From the NCBI GenBank assembly GCA_047639575.1, contig JBLIOB010000153.1:1-9520 (forward strand): a stretch of DNA of 9,520 nt, in the 5' to 3' direction. The notes beneath the pieces are model-generated. The model worked only from the letters and a program-made list of their open reading frames with translations, searched no databases and had not been told where the DNA came from. Below are positions 1 through 6,117 of this stretch, in pieces (positions within the stretch are counted from its first letter, which is position 1; each line of letters begins with the position of its first letter). A program made the translations under genes and the position numbers. This DNA is from JBLIOB01 sp047639575. Its GTDB lineage: Bacteria; Bacteroidota; Bacteroidia; Flavobacteriales_D; Parvicellaceae.

Positions 1-105
1 CATTGATGCTAAGAATACTCCCTTCAAGACTTTTCTCTCATTAGCAGCTTGAATCCCCAAGAAAACTACTAAATTCATTTTCAATGAGATTAATGCGACA
101 GAACC
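1..105 (+). mobile_element. Right end of an IS6-family insertion sequence (truncated by window edge)
   Basis: This segment is nearly identical to the right end of the complete IS copy at 2108-2212. It encodes the last 16 residues of the transposase (IDAKNTPF...LSLAA, stop at 50-52), then about 35 bp of non-coding end, then the 17-bp terminal repeat ATTAATGCGACAGAACC at 89-105. A few substitutions just after the stop codon and one in the end sequence separate the two copies, so they are not a perfect duplicate. The rest of this copy lies to the left, outside the window. It is in the same orientation as the copy at 1421-2212. The terminal repeat runs into the 3' end of the minus-strand protease gene. 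Confidence 0.93.
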
Positions 106-1142
106 ATAATTTTTCTAGTTAAATTAAATTTCGAATTTTGAACATTTGCAATGCAAATACCAGATAATTTAGTTTTTAAATTGATTTTTTGGCTACCTGA
201 TTTAAGTATGAGGTTGTTTGATTCAATCAAAGAACCGCTTAGAGAATATATGTTTATGAGAGCCTTACCAGAAAATTCTTTATTTATGTCAACTGTTAAT
301 GCTCCGTCATGATAAAATAACTTAATATCATGACCAATTAATTCCTGGAAGGCTGTAGGGTTGATTAAACTAAGAATCCACGGAGACATTGTAAATATTT
401 TCGTGTAAACTCCCGGGTGCACAGATGTTGTAATTGCATCACCTCCAGCAGAAACTATTCCAACTAATAATGGAGAGCCATTTTTAGAAACGAATAAAGG
501 ACCTCCACTATCACCGCTCCCCGCACCAACCTGCGGATTTCCATTTACATATCCTGCACAAAGAGTAGTATCTGGATCATGAAAGTATATTGAATTATAA
601 ATCGAATCACAATAACTCTCATTAGTAAAAATTACATTTGCTTTTTTTAAGGTATCTGATCCTGATCCAGGAGACGCTGTTAACCCCCAACCAAGAACAG
701 TAGCGGTATCATTTTCTTCTGATAACAATGTGTCAAGAGGCAATGAAATAAATTCAACAGGCAAGTGACTTGAAGGTGAAGTCAATCTTATTAGAGCAAT
801 ATCTGGAATAAAATCAATTCCAACAAGCCCATTCCATCGAGGGTCAACATATATTTGACTAATTCCAAAAACTTCAGTTTGAAGATGATTTATTGAGGTT
901 GAATAACTGTTTATTCTTACCGAATCTGGTAATAGCCCCGGCACAACGCAATGACCTGCTGTTAAAACCCACTGAGGTGCAATTAAACTGCCACCACAAG
1001 ATGGAACTGAATCCGTAACATAAAGGCGTGCCATCCATGGGAATTCATTTGGTAATGCATGAGACCCACCGACAATTTTTACTTGTCCTATTATATTTAA
1101 AGTAATAAATATTGTTAAAAGAGTGATTAAAAATTTTGCCAC
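90..1142 (-). CDS. Secreted trypsin-like serine protease (S1 family) with T9SS sorting domain, 3' end altered by IS
   Basis: The 350-aa product is a secreted chymotrypsin-fold peptidase. Residues 1-20 are a signal peptide ending NIIGQ. A K-IVGG zymogen activation site follows at 22-26. The triad is H64 (TAGHC), D114 (DIALIRL) and S212 (GDSGGP). Cysteine pairs equivalent to C42-C58 (C49/C65) and C168-C182 (C178/C195) are present. The C191-C220 pair is absent, and the residue equivalent to 189 in the S1 pocket is Gly, so trypsin-type Arg/Lys specificity is unlikely. Residues about 268-345 resemble a Por/T9SS type A C-terminal sorting domain. The start is GTG at 1142, two bases after the stop of the small upstream ORF, so translation may be coupled. 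The Met codon at 107-105 straddles the IS boundary, and the final residues VLSH plus the TAA stop are IS terminal-repeat sequence. Only a few native C-terminal residues seem to be lost. Confidence 0.9.
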   Translation of the reverse strand: MAKFLITLLTIFITLNIIGQVKIVGGSHALPNEFPWMARLYVTDSVPSCGGSLIAPQWVLTAGHCVVPGLLPDSVRINSYSTSINHLQTEVFGISQIYVDPRWNGLVGIDFIPDIALIRLTSPSSHLPVEFISLPLDTLLSEENDTATVLGWGLTASPGSGSDTLKKANVIFTNESYCDSIYNSIYFHDPDTTLCAGYVNGNPQVGAGSGDSGGPLFVSKNGSPLLVGIVSAGGDAITTSVHPGVYTKIFTMSPWILSLINPTAFQELIGHDIKLFYHDGALTVDINKEFSGKALINIYSLSGSLIESNNLILKSGSQKINLKTKLSGICIANVQNSKFNLTRKIMVLSH

Positions 1143-1144
1143 CT

Positions 1145-1276
1145 TTAAATTTTGTGTTTATAAATATTTATGTCGTAATCACCATTTGGAATGATGTTTT
1201 GAGATGATAATAGTTTCACAGTTATTGAAAAGATTAACACTATGTAGAACCTTAGGTTCACTTTTTTTCTTATCAT
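1145..1276 (-). CDS. Small predicted secreted peptide, 43 aa, unknown function
   Basis: The reading frame starts with ATG at 1276, overlapping the stop of the upstream gene stub (taATG), and ends 2 bases before the GTG start of the protease. It begins MIRKKVNLRFYIVLIFSI, a basic plus hydrophobic signal peptide ending LLSSQ. It continues NIIPNGDYDINIYKHKI, where the segment after the signal resembles the QNLIPNGSF start of many Bacteroidota secreted proteins. It may be a genuine short peptide, a leader coupling the protease to the upstream gene, or the first codons of a longer gene that has decayed. No other domain is visible. The tight overlaps on both sides support co-transcription of all three frames. 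Confidence 0.45.
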   Translation of the reverse strand: MIRKKVNLRFYIVLIFSITVKLLSSQNIIPNGDYDINIYKHKI

Positions 1277-1420
1277 TAATTTAAATTGCTTTTAAAGGAA
1301 TAAAAAGTAAATACTCTAACTGAATCGATGTATGAATCTGTTTTATCCATGTAGGATACATTAAATCTAATCCTATCTTTTTTTAGGTTTCCAACATAAT
1401 TTATATAATATAAAGATACT
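1276..1420 (-). pseudogene. C-terminal stub of an unknown gene cut by the IS6-family element
   Basis: A minus-strand frame is open from the IS boundary (first full codon at 1419) to a TAA at 1278-1276, giving 47 codons. The encoded tail includes KKDRIRFNVSYMDKTDSYID and then VRVFTFYSFKSNLN. It has no start codon because everything upstream is replaced by the IS left end at 1421. The stop overlaps the ATG of the 43-aa secreted ORF, a typical operon junction, which argues that this was a real coding sequence rather than a chance frame. The family is not recognisable from this fragment. The sequence on the far side of the IS is a plus-strand gene and does not continue it, so the missing 5' part was lost or moved. 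Confidence 0.55.
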
Positions 1421-1437
1421 GGTTCTGTCGCATTAAT
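1421..1437 (+). repeat. Left terminal inverted repeat of the IS6-family element
   Basis: GGTTCTGTCGCATTAAT is the exact reverse complement of 2196-2212 and of the right end of the other copy at 89-105. The inverted match breaks at base 18. Confidence 0.95.
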
Positions 1438-1485
1438 TCGGTCTAAAGTTAAAGAAACTGCTTTTGAGGTAAAAACTCAAGAGGC

Positions 1486-2159
1486 ATGTTCAAACACCAT
1501 CGTTACCCAAAAGCAATAATTCTTCAAGCTGTCTATTTCAAATTGAGATTTAGGTTAAGATATAGAAGAATTACTCCAGATAAGAGGTGTTGAATTAGAT
1601 CATTCTACCATTCAAAGATGGGTATTTAAGTTTTCTCCAGTAATGGAGAAGAATATGCATCGAAGGAAATTCCAAGTAAGTGAGAGTTGGAGAATGGAAG
1701 AGATTGCAAATCTCGACATACATCAAAGTAGCAGGTAAAGACCGCTACTTATACAGAGCTGTTGACAAGGAAGGCAATACTGTAGATTTCTTGTTAACCA
1801 AGAAAAGACAGAAAATATCAGCACAGAAATTATTCAATAAAGCAATTGGCAACAATGGAAGCCCGAGAGTGGTAAATATTGACAAGAGCGGATCTAATAA
1901 GATGGCTATTTGGACTGTAAATAAGAGATCGGGTTCAATTAATAAAATCAAGATAAGACAATGTAAGTATCTCAACAATATAGTTGAGCAAGATCATCGA
2001 AGGATAAAGCGAAGGATAAGAATAACAACAGGATTCAAAGAGTTCGAATCAGCTCAACGAACACTGGCTGGGATTGAGGTGGTAAATATTATTTTGAAGG
2101 ATCAAATCATTGATGCTAAGAATACTCCCTTCAAGACTTTTCTCTCATTAGCAGCTTGA
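1486..2159 (+). pseudogene. IS6-family DDE transposase, broken by two frame disruptions
   Basis: The product is spread over three frames. Frame 1 from ATG 1486 gives 24 residues (MFKHHRYPKAIILQAVYFKL then RFRL). Frame 2 from about 1559 gives DIEELLQIRGVELDHSTIQR then WVFKFSPVMEKNMHRRKFQV and SESWRM. Frame 3 from about 1716 gives TYIKVAGKDRYLYRAVDKEG to the stop at 2159. The first break looks like loss of about 8 bp where the family has SYR before D(I/V)EELL. The second is a net gain of about 13 bp between WRM and TYIK. It contains the hairpin GAGATT-gca-AATCTC (1700-1714) and removes the first catalytic Asp of WRMDETY. The second Asp (VNIDKSG) and Glu (NNIVEQDHR) remain with exactly 34 residues between them. 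Joined length would be about 224 aa, normal for IS6. Confidence 0.92.
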
Positions 2160-2195
2160 AGCTCCAAGAAAACTACTAAATTCATTTTGAATGAG

Positions 2196-2212
2196 ATTAA
2201 TGCGACAGAACC
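2196..2212 (-). repeat. Right terminal inverted repeat of the IS6-family element
   Basis: ATTAATGCGACAGAACC is identical to 89-105, and its last 15 bases also occur alone at 4878-4892. Confidence 0.95.
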
Positions 2213-2260
2213 ATTTTTTGTAACTTGGGGTATACTCAGCGCTTAACTTGTCATCCTTTT

Positions 2261-3487
2261 ATGATCTTCAAAACTCTTGTTCTAGTCTTTTTTATGTGTT
2301 CATCATTTGTTGGCTACTATAGTCAGTCTTGGGATTTTTATAACGTAACGAATTCGGCTATAACAAATGACCATATTAGTGAATTAGAGATAGATACAAA
2401 TGGTGTGGTTTGGGTGAATGCATCTTCTTCTCTACACAGCTTTGATGGTGCAAATTGGACCACACACCCTTACTATGCAAGTGATCTTTATCTAGACAGT
2501 CAGGGAGGTATGTGGATGTTGTCGGGGCAGCAGGTATACAAATACGATAGCTCAAATTGGCAATTGATTGTTAATTTAGCAATAGTTGACCCTTCTCTTA
2601 CAATCAATTTTACGAATCTAGCCGTTGATGGAAATAGTCAATACATGTACCTAACTGGTTATGATTCCGTTATTTATGAGTATGGCGGTATAGTGCTCAA
2701 TAAATTTACCGCCCAAAATTCTGCAATACCAGATGTTTCTTTTGGTACAATTAATATTGCGCCCAACGGAGATGTATGGTTTGGTTGTACAGAACATGTT
2801 CTAGTCTATGATGGAAGTTCTTTTTGGGTTACAACTCAAATTGAAATGGGGCTGCCTCCTACATCAATTGGCTTTAGTGATATTTTATTTTCAACAAACA
2901 TGACTTTTGTAGCTACTGTATCTGGCCTTGCCGGACTCATGCAATTTGATGGCGTTGCATGGACAAACCTGGGCTCGGCTGGTTTAGACTTGAAGAGTAA
3001 GGCTTGTGTGGTTGATGAAAATCAAAAAATATGGATGGGTTCATACTTTGATGGATTAGTTAGTTATGATGGAGTAAATTGGGAAAACTTCAGTGCTTCG
3101 AATTCTCCATTTCCTGGATACGATATTTGGGATTTAGAGGTTGGCCCGTTAAACAAATTATGGCTTGGCACATGGGGAGGCGGGATTTGGGTATTTGATC
3201 CTGATGGTGTGCCCAACAGTATTAACCATTATTCAGCTCAACCAGAAATTACTTTTCACCAGATAAACGGAGAAGTGATCTTTGAATCCGACATCGAAAT
3301 TCAAATTGAATCAGTTGAATGTTTTGATGTAATGGGAAAACGAATACGAGTACGGCTGGATCATATTAGTTCGACCAGAAGTATTGTTCAAATAGATGAT
3401 TTGCCTTCCGGGATATTTATTCTTTCTGTGAAAGAAAAGCGATCAGGAAGAACAACAAATCACAAATTTCAGAAGACAAATGAGTAA
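2261..3487 (+). CDS. Secreted beta-propeller protein with T9SS C-terminal sorting domain
   Basis: The 408-aa protein starts at ATG 2261, because the signal peptide MIFKTLVLVFFMCSSFVGYY-SQ (residues 1-22) begins there. The same frame is open further upstream, through a TTG at 2225 and into the IS. Residues about 40-315 hold repeated units of the form NGxVW(F/V)...L.(S/V)(F/Y)DG.NW, at about 48-66, 81-100, 169-190, 228-235, 255-275 and 298-313. They match the two-component-regulator-type propeller repeats (Reg_prop) used as non-catalytic propellers in Bacteroidota. Residues about 328-408 form a T9SS type A sorting domain (FDVMGKR, LPSGIFILSV). The product is expected to be exported and then attached to or released from the surface. 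Only 48 bp separate the IS end from the start, so the native promoter may have been removed. The stop overlaps the next ATG by 8 bp. The ligand is unknown. Confidence 0.85.
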   Translation: MIFKTLVLVFFMCSSFVGYYSQSWDFYNVTNSAITNDHISELEIDTNGVVWVNASSSLHSFDGANWTTHPYYASDLYLDSQGGMWMLSGQQVYKYDSSNWQLIVNLAIVDPSLTINFTNLAVDGNSQYMYLTGYDSVIYEYGGIVLNKFTAQNSAIPDVSFGTINIAPNGDVWFGCTEHVLVYDGSSFWVTTQIEMGLPPTSIGFSDILFSTNMTFVATVSGLAGLMQFDGVAWTNLGSAGLDLKSKACVVDENQKIWMGSYFDGLVSYDGVNWENFSASNSPFPGYDIWDLEVGPLNKLWLGTWGGGIWVFDPDGVPNSINHYSAQPEITFHQINGEVIFESDIEIQIESVECFDVMGKRIRVRLDHISSTRSIVQIDDLPSGIFILSVKEKRSGRTTNHKFQKTNE

Positions 3488-3869
3488 AAAAAGACAGACT
3501 TATCGGCTTTGGTCAACATTGCTTCTAATTGTAGTTTTTAGTTTTGGCTGCAAAACGGATTTTCTTAAACGAAAGATAAAAGTGAGTGTAACAGTAGTTG
3601 AGTATGGAACTAACACCAAGGTTCCGGATGCAACAGTTTATTTGTACAGATTAAGCTCATCTTCCTCAGGAGGTCTGTTGACTAGTGGGGGTTATGGTAA
3701 AACAAACACCTATCAAACGGATCAAAATGGTTTTCTGGAATTTACTGTTTCAGATGAAAAATACAAGTCACATGCAATTGCAGCCGAAGGAGAATTCCAC
3801 TGGCGAGGAAGTAAAGTAACTGTTGAGAATGGAAAAAACGAACTCACATTAGAGTTAGCACATATATAA
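3480..3869 (+). CDS. Small lipoprotein with a transthyretin/carboxypeptidase-regulatory-like domain
   Basis: The 129-aa product has a lipoprotein signal: basic start MSKKRQTYR, hydrophobic WSTLLLIVVFSFG, then Cys24 in the lipobox SFGC. The mature part begins with a VSVTVVEYGTNTKVPDATVY pattern, then LYRL. This is typical of CarboxypepD_reg-like / Cna-B-like seven-stranded domains, which describe a modifier or stalk rather than an enzyme. A Ser/Gly-rich loop (SSSSSGGLLTSGGYG) interrupts it, followed by a YQTDQNGFLEFTV strand pair. The ATG overlaps the stop of the propeller gene by 8 bp, so the two are probably translationally coupled and may work together at the outer membrane. Function is not known. 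Confidence 0.7.
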   Translation: MSKKRQTYRLWSTLLLIVVFSFGCKTDFLKRKIKVSVTVVEYGTNTKVPDATVYLYRLSSSSSGGLLTSGGYGKTNTYQTDQNGFLEFTVSDEKYKSHAIAAEGEFHWRGSKVTVENGKNELTLELAHI

Positions 3870-3930
3870 TCACCCAGGGCAATCGCTTAAAGATTTAACA
3901 CATGACTCATTATAACTCATAGGCTTAGGT

Positions 3931-4314
3931 TTGTTTCTGCTTACTTGTAAGCCTTACTCTTACTTGTTAAAAAAACAAGTTTATGGATTCGTTAAAAATA
4001 TTCGATGGTCTGCCAGACCCGCGATCTATTCATCTCGAATTAGTGAGTTAAGAGATGACGGAAGTGGAAATATTAGTGGTGGTAATGTTGAAATATTGAA
4101 AACACATAAAGGCGTCATTCAAAATGGTCTATTAGCGATGTTGACAGTCCTGGATCCAATGATAATTGAATCGTCAATAAGTGATGATGCGGTCGAGCAT
4201 GATGCAAGTGGTACGAAAATTGTGATTCCATTTACATTTGATATTGTTTCACCACAACCACCAAAACAGACAATCACAGTTATACTTTATTATGAAAAAA
4301 TTAGTGTCCAATAG
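3931..4314 (+). pseudogene. Startless ORF of unknown function, possibly a 5'-truncated gene
   Basis: This frame is open for 127 codons from a TTG at 3931, with an in-frame stop at 3913-3915 and no ATG before codon about 90. A good start is therefore missing. The first 20 codons lie over two short palindromes (GCTTAC-tt-GTAAGC at 3939-3952 and ACTTGTT-aaaaa-AACAAGT at 3962-3980), which suggests that this part is intergenic. The later part (NVEILKTHKGVIQNGLLAML ... TKIVIPFTFDI) looks coding and vaguely resembles the C-terminal domain of TonB-like energy transducers, where a (V/I)PFTF strand ends the fold. This similarity is weak. The stop overlaps the next gene's ATG by 23 bp. It may be a remnant, or a gene using a non-ATG start. 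Confidence 0.4.
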
Positions 4315-4831
4315 TATACTCTTAGTTTTATTTGTATACGCATGTACTGCTTCTTATTCGCAAACACGTGAGGACTTTACAGAAATTATGCAAATGGCTT
4401 TAAACATTGATAAGTTAGACCACTATTTGTACGATGATAGTTCTGATAGCTTAGTGTACATAGCAAAGAATGTTCAACATTTTCAATGTGATAAACTAGA
4501 TGACTATGTTAGTCGTGGTTATGATTCATTGTATGTGACCTATTTTGGATGTGGCGAAGATTTAGTTCTTTACAAAAATGGCCGTCAGGCAGTATTTGGT
4601 AGATATGAAGTGCTTTTTGGTATTAAGAAAGTGCACACTTGTCTTTTTTTCTGGGGAATTCATATAGAAAAAAACAAAGCAGAGTTAAACTATAATACAG
4701 AATCCGTACATGGAAAAAACAAACTATTTGTAAAAATGACTTTTAAAAAAACCAAGACAAGTTGGGCTCTGGTCACCACTAGATTATCTGAAGCTGATCC
4801 TAGTACGGTTAAGATTGATGATTGGAAGTAA
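4292..4831 (+). CDS. Secreted or periplasmic protein of unknown function, 179 aa
   Basis: The start is set at ATG 4292 because a clear signal peptide follows: MKKLVSNSILLVLFVYACTA then SYSQ. The open frame extends further upstream over the preceding ORF, but that extension (MILFHHNHQ...) is not signal-like. The SYSQ/TREDF junction is typical for Bacteroidota type I signal cleavage. A Cys in VYAC could also be read as a lipobox. The mature part has an Asp-rich segment (YDDSSDSL), two Cys (FQCDKL, YFGCGED), and a C-terminal strand pattern FVKMTFKKTKTSWALVTTRL. That pattern is common to small alpha+beta proteins of the NTF2-like kind, but no family assignment is justified. It overlaps the preceding ORF by 23 bp. 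Confidence 0.65.
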   Translation: MKKLVSNSILLVLFVYACTASYSQTREDFTEIMQMALNIDKLDHYLYDDSSDSLVYIAKNVQHFQCDKLDDYVSRGYDSLYVTYFGCGEDLVLYKNGRQAVFGRYEVLFGIKKVHTCLFFWGIHIEKNKAELNYNTESVHGKNKLFVKMTFKKTKTSWALVTTRLSEADPSTVKIDDWK

Positions 4832-4877
4832 ATGAGTGCAAACAGCTCAGCCACTTCAGATAATGTAATATGTTGGG

Positions 4878-4892
4878 TAATGCGACAGAACC
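4878..4892 (+). repeat. Solitary IS6-family terminal repeat (15 bp)
   Basis: TAATGCGACAGAACC is identical to the outer 15 bases of the right ends at 105 and 2212. The preceding 45 bp (4832-4877) do not resemble either end of the element, and no inverted partner is found nearby. It is therefore a lone end: either a remnant of a deleted or diverged element, or the footprint of a recombination. The coding stub at 4893 begins immediately after it. Confidence 0.8.
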
Positions 4893-5045
4893 TTTAAATC
4901 TACTGAAGTGATCTTGACCACTAAAATAGGTCGAGCAACTAAAAAAGCCATTCAAAGAAATGTCAGAACTCAAATCTGGGCAAAAACAAAAGATGGAGGA
5001 TCAGTACATTTTATGATATCACTTAATGAAGTAAGCGACTATTAA
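4893..5045 (+). pseudogene. C-terminal stub of an unknown gene abutting the solitary IS end
   Basis: A frame is open from the base after the IS repeat to a TAA at 5043-5045 (50 codons), reading FKSTEVILTTKIGRATKKAI then QRNVRTQIWAKTKDGGSVHF and MISLNEVSDY. The in-frame TAA inside the repeat and the lack of a start show that it is 5'-truncated exactly at the IS boundary. Its stop shares a base with the ATG of the next gene (taATG), a normal operon junction, which supports it as former coding sequence. The Lys/Arg-rich alpha+beta tail could belong to a nucleic-acid-acting domain, but I do not recognise it. Confidence 0.6.
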
Positions 5046-5581
5046 TGAAAAATATATTAGGATTAGTGTTTATTATGAGCCTTATTTTTTCAGCTAGGGG
5101 GCAAAATTCGTATTTTCCTATTGGGAAAGGGAATTCATGGGTTTATTTAACTAGCAAAAATGATTCTGGCATACGATACTTAAATCCAGCTTCTAAATTT
5201 CATGTGGATTCATCGAATATTGTTTGTTACGAATTTGTGTATGCTGAATTTAACGCGTACAGACATGGTCAAATATTCCAGTTAGATACAGTTTTTGTTG
5301 GAGAGTCTGACTTGATGAGGTGGAATGGCAATGGTAGTCACGAGATTTATATCCCTAGTTCACCTAAAATTGGAATGACATACTCGGTGTATGGTGATTT
5401 AATGAGAGTATCTGAAGTAAAACTAGATACATGTTCATATAGGAAGGAAATTGATGAAATGGCTGTTTTGATTAGCGATTCGTTGAATAGAAAATTTATT
5501 ATAAGCAAAAAGTATGGTGTGGTAAGGATTGAAACTGATGGAGATTATTGGGAGCAACTGGTGGGTTATAAGGAGAATTAA
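5045..5581 (+). CDS. Secreted protein of unknown function, 178 aa
   Basis: Residues 1-20 are a signal peptide (MKNILGLVFIMSLIFSARGQ). The mature protein opens with NSYFPIGKGNSWVYLTS. This (Y/F)FP(I/L)..GN.W.Y motif starts many small secreted Bacteroidota proteins of unknown function and is usually followed by all-beta structure. The rest alternates short strands (FHVDSSNIVCYEFVYAEF, MRVSEVKLDTC) and ends KKYGVVRIETDGDYWEQLVG, consistent with a beta-rich fold. Two Cys (CYEF, DTCSY) could form a disulfide. The ATG overlaps the stop of the IS-truncated stub, so the original partner gene was upstream in the same transcript. That partner's loss may leave this gene without its own promoter. The stop is 3 bp from the stop of the convergent operon. 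Confidence 0.7.
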   Translation: MKNILGLVFIMSLIFSARGQNSYFPIGKGNSWVYLTSKNDSGIRYLNPASKFHVDSSNIVCYEFVYAEFNAYRHGQIFQLDTVFVGESDLMRWNGNGSHEIYIPSSPKIGMTYSVYGDLMRVSEVKLDTCSYRKEIDEMAVLISDSLNRKFIISKKYGVVRIETDGDYWEQLVGYKEN

Positions 5582-5584
5582 CGG

Positions 5585-6117
5585 TCAGAGGCTACCGAGT
5601 ACAAGCCCATTAAGTGCACCATTTTGAGGGGAGTGTATTATATCTTCATCAATTATTTGTCTACTATTTTGATCTAGTTTAAATGCATTAGAATTAAACG
5701 TAATACGATAGATACCTTTGTAGTGATTACCCAGTTGACTTAATTTCTTTTCAATTCCATCAAATAACTTCTTGTAAGTACCTTCCTTTTTCTTTTCTTG
5801 GCTTCTAAATTGATTATTACATCAGTCAACTCAATCCCAATTATTTCACCATCCAGTTCTACAATAAAGTCTGGTCGTTCGCACAATGCATCTAGTATTC
5901 TTATTTCTGAATTGTATACCTGAATAAAACTGCCAAGATCAATCAGCTCCTTTTTCTTTTGGTCAATAATTTTACTTGATAAATTAAGAGCCTCCAATTT
6001 GCTTATCCATGGGTCAATTAGAGCATTAACATAGGATTTATGACTATCCATATCTTTCTTGGTCTTTTCCAAAAAAGCTTTCAAATCATCACTATCGCCA
6101 TTCCATTCTAGCCCCAT
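5585..6117 (-). pseudogene. Fourth gene of the hip operon: nuclease-like protein with a frame disruption
   Basis: ATG 6117 overlaps the hipT stop by 10 bp. The first frame gives 125 aa ending ELKRN at 5740. The -1 frame continues KKEGTYKKLFDGIEKKLSQL, GNHYKGIYRITFNSNAFKLD and so on to a TGA at 5587-5585, giving about 177 aa in total. The junction lies in a purine tract around 5784-5800 (minus strand AAGAAAAGAAAAAGGAAGG). Residues 80-98 read ERPDFIVELDGEIIGIELT: a PD.F...dG..iGIE.T strand pair of the kind seen in PD-(D/E)xK restriction-endonuclease-like proteins, with Thr where Lys is usual. The N-terminal half is helical. The break may be a mutation, an indel error or -1 programmed frameshifting. 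The fold is an inference from the motif. The position implies co-expression with HipBST. Confidence 0.65.

Larger units (their letters stand above)
1421..2212 (+). mobile_element. Complete IS6-family insertion sequence, 792 bp, transposase inactivated
   Basis: The element is bounded by perfect 17-bp inverted repeats GGTTCTGTCGCATTAAT (1421-1437 and 2196-2212). The length (792 bp), the GGTTCTGT-type ends and the encoded transposase with D34E spacing are diagnostic of the IS6 family. The 8-bp flanks AAGATACT (1413-1420) and ATTTTTTG (2213-2220) differ, so there is no target-site duplication, although IS6 elements normally make 8 bp. This indicates a later recombination or deletion using the element. 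A second copy lies in direct orientation ending at 105, so the 106-1420 segment has the layout of an IS6 pseudo-compound transposon or translocatable unit. The transposase is broken in three frames, so movement would need an enzyme supplied by another copy. Confidence 0.92.

Noticed and set aside
1745..1978. Minus-strand ORF of 77 codons
   Set aside because: It lies antisense within the recognised transposase frame with D34E motif and has no domain signal of its own.
4832..4892. A small non-autonomous element (MITE) with the IS ends
   Set aside because: Only one copy of the terminal repeat is present, with no inverted partner and no internal similarity to the IS.
4893..5581. A polymorphic toxin C-terminus with its immunity gene
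   Set aside because: Gene order would fit, but the 50-aa stub has no recognisable toxin motif and the downstream protein carries a signal peptide with a common secreted-protein start. It is only mentioned as a possibility under the solitary-IS finding.
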